DNA of 64,000 bases, taken from contig CM017572.1 in NCBI GenBank assembly GCA_007844125.1, positions 21,249,407 through 21,313,406 on the forward strand, read 5' to 3'. A program made the position numbers and the translations under genes. The stretch's first letter is position 1, and every line of letters starts with the position of its first letter. Below, piece after piece: positions 1 through 11,682 of this stretch. This DNA comes from Sinonovacula constricta (Eukaryota; Mollusca; Bivalvia; Cardiida; Solecurtidae). The notes under the pieces are model-generated. The model worked only from the letters and a program-made list of their open reading frames with translations. It was not told the origin of the DNA and did no database searches.

Positions 1-1084
1 AAGGTGTGAAATGGCGGACTCGGAGTGAACTATATATCACGTAGAGTACGGTGCCGGCAAGCGCACGACACCAGCGGTGCTCTAATCGGCAGTAACTTGA
101 CCCCGCCCCGGAGCCATCTTAACAAGTTAGGGAAACCCCGGCTGACAGTTTAACCTCTTTAATAAAGCCGCGCGACAATCCAACCTCTGCTTTATGACCC
201 TTATCGCAAAGAGGTCCCGTAATATGAGGAAAATTTATCTCCATTTTCGCCAGATTTTGAGCCCATTTTTCATAAATTGTCGCATTACGCCTTACGGCTT
301 CTCCTTGTCGGAGACTTGATACGGTAGTTGTGTTAGCTGTATGTCTTGCTCACAGATGTTTAACTTTGCGGTTCGGGCTGCTTTTGTTTTCGTGGATGGC
401 TACTAGACTATATTTCGGCCCGCAGATGTCAATCCCTGTCAGACCCTCCACCCCTCCTCAATACCCGGATAAAAAACTTTCAAAGCTCTAGCATATGTTT
501 TAACAACGTTGGCTAAAACAGAACTATTCCACGCATTGTTGCCGTGGCGCCCTTGATAGCATTGTGTTAAGGGGTTAACAAAGCTTGTCCCAACCAGTTT
601 CTGTTTAAGTTTGTTTTTAATAGGAACGATTATAATAAAGAACATAAAGTGCCCATGTACCAGCATGAGCAATCTTGACATGCATGTTCAGTTTTGTGGC
701 ACATTTATTTGAGTCTTTGTTTGGGATCCATAAGGCGCTGAAGCTTTCTATGTTGGTAATAAACGTCATTTCTTCTACAAATACATGTATCTCGTAATTC
801 CATTTTTTCGAGCTGTTTTACTAACAAAGCATTAAGCTGGCATCTCCATGATCACGATAAATGTGTCTACTTTAGAAAGTAAGTATAATAACAGTGCACG
901 TATCTTAAACATTTAAGTGATGAGCCTCACCCATGAATAAGTGAAATATACCACAAATATCTATAATAATGTGTGACAGTCTGTTATAATGTGATTTTGG
1001 AGATCGACTCCGGAATTAGAGGTTCTCGGTTTCGAACCACACATCAACCACAAGACGACGATCATTGAGCACGACTATTACTTT
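1..1084. other. unique DNA, no gene recognised
   Basis: The first 330 bases are less AT-rich than the surroundings and contain mixed motifs such as TTTAATAAAG and TTATCG, resembling a regulatory island. The rest is ordinary AT-rich DNA. A B-box-like string (GGTTTCGAACC) near 1030 may be a decayed tRNA/SINE relic but has no convincing partner A box. The 80-codon minus-strand frame at 439-681 has no recognisable motif. Confidence 0.4.
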
Positions 1085-2303
1085 GCCCAGGATACCCCAG
1101 GTAGCTACAATCCAATAGACCCAGGTTGGCTACACTCCAATTGACCCAGGTTGTCCCAAGTAACTACAATCCAATTGACTCAGGTTGTCCCAAGTAACTA
1201 CAATCCAATAGACCCAGGTTGTCCCAAGTAACTACAATCCGATTGACCCAGGTTGGCCTAAGTAGCTACAATCCAATTGAACCAGGTTGTCCCAAGTAAC
1301 TACAATCCAATAGACCCAGGTTGCCCTAAGTAGCTACAATCCAATTGACCCAGGTTGTTCCAAATAACTACAATCCAATAGACCCAGGTTGCCCTAAGTA
1401 GCTACAATCCAATTGACCCAGGTTGTCCCAAGTAACTACAATCCGATTGACCCAGGTTGGCCTTAGTAGCTACAATCCAATTGAACCAGGTTTTCCCAAG
1501 TAACTACAATCCAAAAGACCCAGGTTGCCCTAAGTAGCTACAATCCAATTGACCCAGGTTGTCACAAGTAACTACAATCCAATTGACCCAGGTTGTCCCA
1601 AGTAACTACAATCCAACTGACCCAGGTTGCCCCAAGTAGCTACAATCCAATTGACCCAGGTTTCCCAAATAGCTACAATCCATCGACCCAGGTTGGCCAA
1701 AGCAGCTACAATCAAAATTGACCCATGTTGGTCCAGGTAACTACAATCTAATTGACCCAGGTGGCCAAAGTAGCTACAATCCAATTGACCAAGGTTGGTC
1801 TAAGTAACTACAATCCAATTGAACCAGGTTGACATAAGTAACTACAATCCAATTGACCCAGATTGCCCCCAATTATCTACAATCCAATTGACCCAGGTTG
1901 GCCAAAGTATCTCCAATCCAATTGAACCAGGTTGACCTAAGTAACTACAATCCAATTGACCCAGAATGCCCCCAATTATTCCAATCCAACTGACCCAGGT
2001 TGTCCTCAGTAGCTACACTCCTATTGACCCAGATTGGCCTAAGTAGCTACAATCCAATTGACCCAGGTTGGCCTAAGTAGCTACAATCCAATTGACCCAG
2101 GTTGTCCTCAGTAGCTACACTCCTATTGACCCAGATTGGCCTAAGTAGCTACAATCCAATTGACCCAGGTTGGCCTAAGTAGCTACAATCCAATTGACCC
2201 AGGTTGGCCTAAGTAGCTACAATCCAATTGACACAGGCCGTCCCAAGTAGCTACAATCCAACAGAACCAGGCTACACAAATGTACAATCCGGTTGACTCA
2301 GTT
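1085..2303. repeat. minisatellite, 34-bp unit, about 35 copies
   Basis: A tandem array built on CAATCCAATTGACCCAGGTT followed by GTCCCAAGTAACTA, 34 bp in total. Copies differ by point changes and small indels and degrade towards both ends. A three-unit block containing ACACTCCTATTGACCCAGAT recurs 102 bp apart near 2003 and 2105, so the array grew partly by multi-unit duplication. The open frame across part of it follows from a stop-poor repeat and is not a gene. Confidence 0.95.
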
Positions 2304-2684
2304 TGACCCGAAAAGCTGCTACCTGAGTACTTATTCTATACGGTAAGACGGCAGTCTCTTTTCCCAAATTAAATTACATAACGAGTTATCTCCCTTGAGA
2401 GTATGTATTGGCATACAGTTTGTTTAGGAATAGATAGTTCCCACCTCAGTGAAGATCCCATATCTTGGCAGCCATCTTGGATGGTAACTTCAAGGTATTT
2501 TCAGATGAATTGTATAGAAGCGTAAATTGTATTTTCTTGTAATTTCTTCACTTGTGGTTCAAAAATTAAAAGCTATACACCATTGGAAAGCTCTTGAATT
2601 TCATATTTAGAATACAGTATTTTTAAAATTTACAAATGCAAAAAGACACAGAAATAAGTAAAATTATTGGCTCATCCTTAAAAA
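2304..2684. other. unique AT-rich spacer
   Basis: Nothing gene-like is seen. The first 100 bases after the array are mixed sequence and the rest is AT-rich with short homopolymers. Confidence 0.4.
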
Positions 2685-2689
2685 AATTA

Positions 2690-2800
2690 ACAGTGCATCT
2701 TTTTTGGTTGTATTTTTTTTTCAACTTTATCACAGTAATACTGGATATACGTACACAATTAGGGACCCTAACTTCGACCAGTGTACACTTGTTTTAAAGC
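2690..2800 (+). mobile_element. truncated copy of the hAT-like MITE family
   Basis: The stretch with TCACAGTAATACTGGATA and GGGACCCTAACTTCGACC matches the inner left part of the MITE copies at 2913 and 46000. It lacks the microsatellite and the right end, so it is a fragment lying directly upstream of a longer copy. Confidence 0.55.
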
Positions 2801-2912
2801 GATTGCTCCCTTCTGATCGAATGAGCGTCTTGAGTAAACAAGACAGTAGAGATATGGTTTATTGGTCAGACACATCACAACAAACCGCTAAATGGCCTTA
2901 CAGTAATCTGCA

Positions 2913-3325
2913 CAGAGGCGGATGCAGAAAATTTTGGTGTTTTTAACTTTATCGCAGTAAATACTAGATATATACGTACACAGTTAGGGACACTTATTTC
3001 GACCTTATCAGTCAACAAACAAACTTTACTTTAAAAGCTTAGTAATTTTTAAGCTTACATGTATGTGTTTTCACAACTCTACTCTTTTTACCTGATTGGT
3101 TGGAGGGTGGGGGATGCATCCACCACACACACATACTCGCACACACACAAACACACACACGCACGCACGCACACACACACACACGCACGCACACACACAC
3201 ACACGCGCACACACAAAAACATACACACACGCACGCACACACACGCGCACGCACGCACACTCGCACGCACGCACGCACACGCACGAACGCACGCACACAC
3301 ACACATACCTGGATCCATTCCTGGC
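2913..3325 (+). mobile_element. hAT-like MITE copy with an internal CA microsatellite
   Basis: Starts with CAGAGGCGGATGCAGAAAAT and ends near CTGGATCCATTCCTGG, imperfect inverted ends of hAT type (CAG...CTG). Its interior shares TTTTTAAGCTTACATGTATG and the following TGTTTTCAC with the copies at 7417, 20846 and 46000. The segment between inner body and right end is a long CA/ACGC repeat. No clear 8-bp target duplication is visible, so one end may be rearranged. No transposase is encoded, so it would need one supplied in trans. Confidence 0.65.
3121..3306. repeat. (AC)n/(ACGC)n microsatellite
   Basis: Nearly pure alternating purine-pyrimidine DNA with many ACGC steps, inside the MITE. All six long open frames over it (His/Thr/Arg or Cys/Val runs) are repeat artefacts. 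Such sequence can adopt Z-DNA. Confidence 0.97.
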
Positions 3326-4400
3326 AGCAATTAAACAATAAAATATCCTAAGGGAGGAATTACGTGTATTTTGTGAAATGTCCCTCAAAGAGGGAGAAGA
3401 GGAAATGAAAATACGTGTAAACTAACTACGTGTAATAACATGTGTAATAAATATACTTGAATTGAATACCTAAACAAGAACAGCAATACTCTTAAAATCT
3501 GACTGAAACAAATGCATTTAGGTATATGTGTACGAAGTCTTTTTTTGTTGTTGTCTACAATGAGTCTTATAGGTCCATGAGCCGGGAGATTTGTTTTCCT
3601 GTTTTTGTCTTGTTTTCACTCACATCTATAATACGCAAACATATATTACTGTAATAAAATATTATATTGCACAAACGAAAACCCCGTTTTAGAATGAAGA
3701 ATATCCTAGGGAGTCGGTACATAAACCACGTGCACAAACAACTTGAACTTTTCGTTAGAAACGAACCGGCAGTTAAAACGCATTCTCGGAAACATGTTTA
3801 CGGCAAACTGATGTCGCTGTCACAAAATTACGCTGCATTATACCTTTCGTTAATTAAATCATTTCTACACAAATGTTCCGAACAGCGCGTGAATTGTAAA
3901 GAGGCAAAACAAATGCATCCAAAATCAGAAGCTGCCTGATCCTTGCCTGTGATTATTTATTCATTTTATTAACTTAGCACTCCATTATCAGTCCAATCGC
4001 TACTGGAAAGCAGTGAAAATTCATGAAATCGTTTTTGCTCATCAGAGTAAACGGGGAATTTCCTTCGTACTCCGCTGTAGGTGTGAATAGAGGGACAAAA
4101 ACACGAACCAAGGAAAGGCATAAGAGTGAATTAAAGCTCAATCTGGGATGCAATCAGTGATTTTCTAAACCGTAACATCATTAAAGTCCTTGTAAAACAC
4201 CAGTAATGACGTAAAAACGTAAAATTATTACGCAACGAATTTTTCGAGGTTTATTAACGAAGTATTGCAAGCAAGCGAATATAAAATGTGCTTTAAGACC
4301 AATCGCTTATTTCCGGCTAGATTGTATGTCCGTGCTGGAACTATAAACATCATAAATCAGTCATCCCGCCAAAGAATCCAGGAAAGGTTTCTACCTGTTC
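3326..4400. other. unique spacer upstream of a promoter
   Basis: AT-rich, with a moderately balanced part at 3700-3950 that gives a 90-codon plus frame starting at TTG. That frame has no recognised motif and is probably chance. Confidence 0.4.
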
Positions 4401-4404
4401 TGAT

Positions 4405-4500
4405 GGCTTGGATTGGCCAATCGGCCATGTCACTAGTCACGTGTCTCAAACAAAAACCTCTCCCATCGATTATATAAAAGGACAGTAGTCTTAATCAATC
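4405..4500 (+). promoter_or_regulatory. candidate RNA polymerase II core promoter
   Basis: In order: an overlapping ATTGG/CCAAT pair (GATTGGCCAATCGG, 4411-4424), a CACGTG E-box (4438-4443) and a TATA box TATATAAAAG (4471-4480). A start site would be expected near 4500-4510. The order and spacing are those of a classical animal core promoter. The downstream strand runs into the 43-bp minisatellite within about 80 bp. No coding exon is seen just downstream, so any transcript may be non-coding or a SINE-like or retroelement relic. Confidence 0.5.
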
Positions 4501-4580
4501 AAGATTTGCAAGAAAATATATTATTTTTTATTTAGTTTTAAGGGATTTGATATCATCAGAGTTCTGTTTTGAGATTTGTT

Positions 4581-6165
4581 GGGAGTGTGGGTTACTGTAG
4601 CATTGCGAAACGTAACCGGTGTGTGGAGTGTGGGTTACTGTAGCATTAGTAAACGTAATCGGTGTGTGGAGTGTGGGTAACTGTAGCATTAGGAAACGTA
4701 ACCGGTATGTGGAGTGTGGGTTACTGTAGCATTGCGAAACCGGTGTGTTACTGTAGCATAGCGAAACGTAACCGGGGTGTGGAGTGTGTGTTACTGTAGC
4801 ATTGCGAAACGTAACCGGTGTGTGGAGTGTGGGTTACTGAAGCATTGCGAAACGTAACCGGTGTGTGGAGTGTGGGTTACTGTAGCATTGCGAAACGTTA
4901 CCTGTGTGGTGTGTGGGTTACCGTAGCATTGCAGACGTAATCGGTGTGTGGAGAAAGGGTTACTGTAGCATTGCAAAACCTAACCGGTGTGTGGAGTGTG
5001 GGTTACTGTAGCATAGCACAACGTACCGGTGTGTGGAGTGTGGGTTACTGTAGCATTGCGAAACGTAACCGGTGTGTGAAGTGTGGGTTACTGTAACATT
5101 GCGAAAGGTAACCGGTGTGTGGTGTGTGGGTTACTGTAGCATAGCACAACGTAACCGGTGTGTGGAGTGTGGGTTACTGTAACATTGCGAAAGGTAACCG
5201 GTGTGTGGTGTGTGGGTTACTGTAGCATTGCGAAAGGTAACCGGTGTGTGGTGTGTGGGTTACTGTAGCATAGCGAAACGTAACCGGTGTGTGGAGTGTG
5301 GGTTACTGTAGCATTGCGAAACGTAACCGGTGTGTGGAGTGTGGGTTACTTTAGCATTGCGAAACGTATCCGGTGCATGGAGTGTGGGTAACTGTACAAT
5401 AGCACAACGTAACCGGTGCGTGGACTGTGGGTTACTATAGCATTAGGAAACGTGAGCGGGGTGTGGAGTGTGGGTTACTGTAGCATTGCGAAACGTAACC
5501 AGTGTGCGGAGTGTGGATTACTGTAGCATTGTGAAACGTAACCGGTGCGTGGACTGTGGGTTACTATAGCATTAGGAAACGTGAGCGGGGTGTGGAGTGT
5601 GGGTTATTGTAGCATTGCGAAACCTAACCAGTGTGTGGAGTATGGGTTACTGTAGCATTGCGAAAAGCAACCGGTGTGGAGAGTGTGGGTTACTGTAGCA
5701 TTGCGAAACGTAAACCGATGTGTGGACTGTGGGTTACTGTAGCATTGCGAAACGTAACCGGTGTGTGGAGTGTGGGTTACTGTAGCATTGCGAAACGTAA
5801 TCAGTGTGTTGACTGTTGGTTACTGTAGCATTGCGAAAAGCAACCGGTGTGGAGAGTGTGGGTTACTGTAGCATTGCGAAACGTAATCAGTGTGTTGACT
5901 GTTGGTTACTGTAGCATTGCGAAAAGCAACCGGTGTGGAGAGTGTGGGTTACTGTAGCATTGCGAAACGTAACCGGTGTGTGGAGTGTGGGTTACTGTAG
6001 CATAGCGCAACGTAACCGGTGTGTGGAGTGTGGGTTACTGTAGTATTTGGAAACGTAATCGGTGTGTTGAGTGTGGATTACTGTATCATTGCGAAACGTA
6101 ACCGGTGTGTGGAGTGTGGGTTACTGTAGGATTGCGAAACGTAACCTGTGTGGAGAGTGTGGGTT
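4581..6165. repeat. minisatellite, 43-bp unit, about 37 copies
   Basis: The unit reads GTGTGGAGTGTGGGTTACTG then TAGCATTGCGAAACGTAACC plus GGT. Consecutive ACCGGT landmarks are exactly 43 bp apart (for example 5283 and 5326). Multi-unit blocks recur: a three-unit block with GCGTGGACTGTGGG at 5418 and 5547 (129 bp) and a two-unit block with TCAGTGTGTTGACTG at 5801 and 5887 (86 bp). No spacer-type variation as in CRISPR is present. Confidence 0.95.
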
Positions 6166-7408
6166 CGGGTTGCTATTACGTTATCATATACCTACGCCAT
6201 TAGAGACGCACACGCAATTAGTTTTAATGCTAACCTGTTTATAGACTAAGGACATATTTTCTTTGAGCCAATTTAATTATACACAACACTTATATTAGTT
6301 ATTCTTATAATGTAACTTCTCTAGAAACAGTGTCTGCCAATAGTAAAAAGGGCCGTTACCAACATTTACCTACCTTCCAATTATCTAGCTCGGCTTGTCT
6401 GATCTGAAGACAGTAACATTTTAATGTGTTGTAATTTTTGTAGTTAATAACGACTCGTCAACTACAAAGAAACATGACAAACACGATAGCATTTCCGGTA
6501 TCTGTACGAGACCCCTCCCTGAACCGTCCGGGTTTTGATAACTGAGCCACTGCAACTCGAACTTCATATACTTCATCTCATTTAAACATGATAAAAGTCC
6601 TTTAAATACGAAAGGCTGGCAGTGGCAAACACTGTTCATTGTTTCTCGGTTTAAAGAAGTGTGAATGACAGATTCAACATTTTGAAGTAGTGAATTAATA
6701 GAGTTATATTTGTGTTTTTTATGTTTTCACGGTGTATTCAGTAAAATTAAACACCCCGACGTTTAAATTAAATTTAAGCCGAAACCCCCCTTATCCGAGA
6801 TCAAGTTTAACATCATCACTTACTTTTCTGTCGAATATGTTATATACTTACATGGTACTTAGCCGTTAATCGTGCCTTCACTCCAAAAGTCCTTTAGCGC
6901 ATAGATGCTTTAGATTAGTTCGGCACTTAAAACAAATGGTTCCCGTCCCTTGTCTCTCCTCGGGGCTCCATCGTTCAATGCCGGGTGCCAGACAGACGCA
7001 ATCTGATTGGCTGACATCTGTTTGATATATCAGCTACCATATGGCTCGTCTAGGGTCGAAGATCTATGGATGGTGGACTTCTATATACCAGAGTTGCTAG
7101 ACTTATTTTCAGGCTTTTATAATTTCATTTTCTGTGCGTCTAGTCCCGCTATATCATCCCGCCTGCTAATTGATAGACTTCTTTTCTTGAAGGCACAAAT
7201 CGCTCGACAGGAGCCTTTGTCTTTGGAACTCCTCCGGGCGTATCAAGTGTTTTATCTGTCACACTTTCACAGCGTCTATTTTATTATCGTAACATTTCCT
7301 TTTTTTTGATGTTACGACGTCGGCTTCATTTGTAGCAGAAATAATTTCTTTAGTCATGTTACTGAGCCAAGTCTTTCGTCCTTGTACATTAAATAACTGC
7401 CGTTTGAG
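6166..7408. other. unique DNA with a possible regulatory island at 6880-7290
   Basis: 6166-6880 is AT-rich with nothing recognised. 6900-7290 is more complex, with an inverted CCAAT box (GATTGGCTGACA near 7005) and a GCTAATTGATAG homeodomain-type site. A 100-codon plus frame at 7007-7309 lacks any family motif. Island status is inferred from composition only. Confidence 0.35.
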
Positions 7409-7416
7409 ATTGAATA

Positions 7417-7659
7417 CAGGGATTGATCCAGGGGTGGTGGATGAGGGATGCATCCCCATGCACCCCCCCCACACACACACACACAAACAGGTAAAAGATT
7501 AGAGTTTTGAAAACACATACATGCAAGCTTAAACATACTAAATCTTTCATGTAAATTTTCTCTGTTGACTTCTTAGGTCGAAGTTAGTATATATTACTGC
7601 GACATGTTTTTTTATGCATCCCTGCTCCCTTCCACCAAAATTTTCTGCATCCGCCTCTC
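7417..7659 (-). mobile_element. hAT-like MITE, intact copy with 8-bp target duplication
   Basis: A 243-bp element flanked by the direct repeat ATTGAATA at 7409-7416 and 7660-7667. Plus-strand ends are CAGGGATTGATCCAGGGG on the left and CTGCATCCGCCTCTC on the right, imperfect inverted repeats. Eight-bp duplications and CAG-type ends are hallmarks of the hAT superfamily. The interior matches the other copies in inverted orientation and carries a short C-run plus (AC)n at the same internal place. There is no coding capacity. Confidence 0.8.
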
Positions 7660-7667
7660 ATTGAATA

Positions 7668-8630
7668 TACTGTAATAATCAAAGACACGCCAATTTAAAA
7701 CAAGTAAGAGCAGGGATGTGAGACATCCACGGCAATGCAGAGAGCATGCGCGTTACACAACCACAAACTAATTTGGGCACTAAACACTTTTTTACAATGT
7801 CTATTCATTACATGAATATTTGAGAGTAATGAAACGTAACTCTGATGGGAACTAGACTATCGGAACTCCTCGGGTAATTCCGTCCTCCGGACAATCATCC
7901 CTCGGTTGTATCTGGTGTAATGATACTTAATGAAATCAAGACCGTTTTGTTCGCCGGAAGTCGGAAGAAGAAAATGCTTAAAATGTAGTTCGCACAGAAC
8001 ATGAACAACAGCATCGTTTGACAGCTGCATGTCTGCTGCGGTGGGTAAATTAAACCTGGGTGGTTTAAAATTGAAGCCGCCAGATATTGAAGTTTTACAG
8101 GCTTCATACTGTAGTGAGCTGTCATTCGAGCTGCCATCTTTGTTTTGACGTTTGTCACAAAAGCAGACCCATTTAGGGAAATGGCCGAGGTGATCCGACT
8201 ACCTACTTACATCCGAGAGATGATTCGTGAATATTCCGTGGTGTTCCGATTGGGGAACTAGACTATGTGCTACTCTACTGTCTTCCTTGTTTTGTGCTAC
8301 ATCTGCAATTACAAGCGGCATTGTTAACGTCGGCAAACTCGGTTTCTTGTATTAAACAAGATTTCGCCAAACAGTTGCGAATTCCTACAAATACCAGCTA
8401 ATGACTTTTTTTATAACTTTATTGTTGCAATCTACACCGTTAAAAACGGAATACTCGGTTCTTTATTCTAAAAAGATATCCTAGAACAACTGCGACAGTC
8501 TGTTATTGCCCGACAGTCTGTTATTGACTGTTACGTTATCGTCCCTATAAAAATGCATTCCATAAGAGGCACAGAGCGGTTTCACTAATAAGTTAAGCCA
8601 TACTTTGCACTTTATTCAAGGTCAAGCATT
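7668..8630. other. unique spacer with a TATA-like element
   Basis: No gene is recognised. The 87-codon minus frame at 7895-8158 has no motif. Near the end, GACAGTCTGTTATTG is directly repeated (8493-8507 and 8512-8526). A TATA-like CCTATAAAAATG lies at about 8543-8554, shortly before the hammerhead-like motif at 8641. Confidence 0.4.
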
Positions 8631-8640
8631 TTATTAATTC

Positions 8641-8669
8641 GACGTTTCGGCCATATCGCCTTCTTCGGG
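8641..8669 (-). other. hammerhead-like / Penelope-type hairpin motif
   Basis: The minus strand reads CCGAAGAAGGC, a short loop, then GGCCGAAACGTC. This resembles the CTGATGAAGGC...GCCGAAACGTC signature linked to pseudo-LTRs of Penelope-like retroelements, in which hammerhead ribozymes are known. Two core positions depart from CTGATGA and an extra A precedes the stem, so cleavage activity is doubtful. A related motif lies at 55072. No reverse transcriptase is seen nearby, so this is a fragment at most. Confidence 0.4.
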
Positions 8670-8789
8670 ATTGTTTTTAAATGTTAAATTAGCAGATCAA
8701 AACAAACAAAAACTTTAATTCAAACTCTTAGTGTACAATAAAGTACAATAAACATGATGCTAAAAACAACAAACAACATTGTAGGTCTA

Positions 8790-10629
8790 TCGCAGTCTGT
8801 GGCATTCATGATATCAAAGGCACATACAGTCTATCGCATTCAAGTTTTCAAAGGCACATACAGTCTGTGGCATTCATGATATCAAAGGTACATACAGTCT
8901 GTGGCATTCATGATATCAAAGGCATATACATTCTATCGCATTCAAGTTATCAAAGGCACATATAGTCTGTGGCATTTATGATATCAAAGGTACATACAGT
9001 CTATCGCATTCATGATATAAAAGGCACATACAGTCTGTGGCATTCATGATATCAAAGGTACATACAGTCTGTGGCATTCATGATATCAAAGGCACATACA
9101 GTCTGTGGCATTCATGATATCAAAGGCACATACAGTCTGTGGCATTCCTGATATCAAAGGTACATACAGTCTATCGCATTCATGATATCAAAGGCATATA
9201 CAGTCTATCGCATTCAAGTTATCAAAGGCACATATAGTCTGTGGCATTTATGATATCAAAGGTACATACAGTCTATCGCATTCATGATATCAAAGGCACA
9301 TACAGTCTGTGGCATGCATGATATCAAAGGTACATACAGTCTATCGCATTCATGATATCAAAGGCATATACAGTCTATCGCATTCAATTTATCAAAGGCA
9401 CATACAGTCTGTGGCATTCATGATATCAAAGGTACATACAGTCTATCGCATTCATGATATAAAAGGCACATACAGTCTGTGGCATTCATGATATCAAAGG
9501 TACATACAGTCTATCGCATTCATGATATCAAAGGCATATACAGTCTATCGCATTCAATTTATCAAAGGCACATACAGTCTGTGGCATTCATGATATCAAA
9601 GGTACATACAGTCTATCGCATTCATGATATCAAAGGCACATACAGTCTGTGGCATTCATGATATCAAAGGCATATACAGTCTATCGCATTCAAGTTATCA
9701 AAGGCACATACAGTCTGTGGCATTCATGATATCAAAGGTACATACAGTCTATCGCATTCAAGTTATCAAAGGCACATACAGTCTATCGCATTCATGATAT
9801 CAAAGGCATATACAGTCTATCGCATTCAAGTTATCAAAGGCACATATAGTCCTTGGCATTCATGATATCAAAGGTACATACAGTCTATCGCATTCAAGTT
9901 ATCAAAGGCACATACAGTCTGTGGCATTCATGATATCAAAGGTACATACAGTCTATCGCATTCAAGTTATCAAAGGCACATACAGTCTGTGGCATTCATG
10001 ATATCAAAGGTACATACAGTCTGTCGCATTCAAGTTATCAAAGGCACATATAGTCTGTGGCATTCATGATATCAAAGGCGAATACAGTCTATCGCATTCA
10101 AGTTTTCAAAGGTACATACAGTCTGTGGCATTCATGATATCAAAGGTACATACAGTCTGTGGCATGCATGATATCAAAGGCACATACAGTCTATCGCATT
10201 CAAGTTATCAAACGCACATACAGTCTGTGGCATTCAAGTTTTTAAAAGCACATACAGTCTGTGGCATTCATGATATCAAAGGTACATACAGTCTATCGCA
10301 TTCAAGTTATCAAAGGCACATACAGTCTGTGGCATTCATGATATCAAAGGTACATACAGTCTGTCGCATTCAAGTTATCAAAGGCACATACAGTCTGTGG
10401 CATTCATGATATCAAAGGCATATACAGTCTATCGCATTCAAGTTATCAAAGGCACATACAGTCTGTGGCATTCATGATATCAAAGGCACAAACAGTCTGT
10501 GGCATTTATGATATCAAAGGTACATAGAGTCTATCGCATTCATGTTATCAAAGGCACATACAGTCTGTGGCATTCATGATATCAAAGGCACATACAGTCT
10601 ATCACATTCATGATATCAAAGGCACATAA
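8790..10629. repeat. minisatellite, 34-bp unit, about 54 copies with higher-order structure
   Basis: Two main variants alternate: one with CATTCATGATATCAAAGGCA and CAGTCTGTGG, the other with CATTCAAGTTATCAAAGG and CAGTCTATCG. A five-unit, 170-bp block starting at 9309 is repeated almost exactly from 9479. Because three units equal 102 bp, open frames persist across it and are not genes. An unrelated array begins 300 bp further on. Confidence 0.96.
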
Positions 10630-10924
10630 AGAAAGACTCCCATATCCGCCTGGTCACAAGTGACATAAATTTTAAGACTTTCTATATGTTAAAGGGACGG
10701 TTTTGAAACGATGAGCCTGTATTTATAAATGCGTGTGCTACTTTCGAGATTCCCACAGAACAAGCGCGATAACTTGCATCAATTATTAAAGTAGGTAAAT
10801 ACACAAGCTATTTATATTGGGGAGCGTAAGTGCTCGCTCTGAAGATTTAATTAGGGTCGTTTAGCGAACATTTGACAGGACACAAAGCAGACCTTAACAT
10901 CTAAAGGACGAGTGTATCGTCCTA
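10630..10924. other. unique spacer between two arrays
   Basis: About 295 bp of mixed sequence separates the 34-bp and 74-bp arrays. Nothing gene-like is seen. Confidence 0.4.
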
Positions 10925-11400
10925 AAAGGCGATGCCTGACCTAAGTGCTAGCCCTGGTTGGTGCTACGTAGACGATTCCCGTGTAAAGGATGCGACAAAA
11001 CACATCTTACCTACCTAAGTGCAATGCCTGGTTGATACTACGTAGACGATTCGCGCGTAAAGGGTGCGACTAAACACATCTTACCTACCTAAGTGTGGTC
11101 CCTGGTTGGCGCTACGTAGACGATTCGCGCGAAAAGGGTGCGACTAAACACATCTTACCTACCTAAGTGCGGTCCCTGGTTGGCGCTACGTGAATGATTC
11201 GCGCGTAAAGGGTGCGACTAAACACATCTTACCTACCTAAGTGCGGTCCCTGGTTGGCGCTACGTGAACGATTCGCGCGTAAAGGTTGCGACTAAACACA
11301 TCTTACCTACCTAAGTGCGGTCCCTAGTTGGCGCTACGTACACGATTCCCGTGTAAATGATGCGACTAAACACATCTTCTCTACCAAATCACGATACCTG
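10925..11400. repeat. minisatellite, 74-bp unit, about 6 copies
   Basis: The unit includes TACCTACCTAAGTGCGGTCC and the later GATTCGCGCGTAAAGGGTGC. Landmark CTACCTAAGT at 11011 recurs at 11085, a 74-bp period. It is GC- and CpG-richer than the other arrays. The first and last copies are the most diverged. Confidence 0.93.
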
Positions 11401-11682
11401 AATGGCAGACTAATGGCACCCCGTGCGATAGACAAGAACACACTTGAAAGATTAACAACCAGCAATGGTCTGGCAGTTTGACTCTGCTTTTATTCGCAAG
11501 TAAAAAAGACAACACAATTTTCAACGGTTTTCGTCTTAGCAATGAGGAACAATCCATCGGCTTGTTGCGTTGAGCTTTTAAAAATGGTGCCCTTGTACAA
11601 AAACAAATTTTTAAAACTCGTTGACATTCGAAATGAATTGAATTCTTTCAATTGATCGTTTCTTTGGGCGCAGGGGAAAACC

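Noticed and set aside
3039..3388. Six overlapping His/Thr/Arg or Cys/Val frames
   Set aside because: Direct products of the CA/ACGC microsatellite in all frames; no gene.
7007..7309. 100-codon plus-strand frame
   Set aside because: No family motif, no splice or promoter context beyond an inverted CCAAT. The hydrophobic tail comes from T-rich DNA.
9309..10409. Repetitive 60-94 residue frames with ISKVHTV-type repeats
   Set aside because: Three 34-bp units make 102 bp, a multiple of three, so the frame persists through the array. No start context, splice or domain.
1085..11400. Possible CRISPR arrays
   Set aside because: The repeats are head-to-tail with no unique spacers and no cas genes, in eukaryotic-type DNA.
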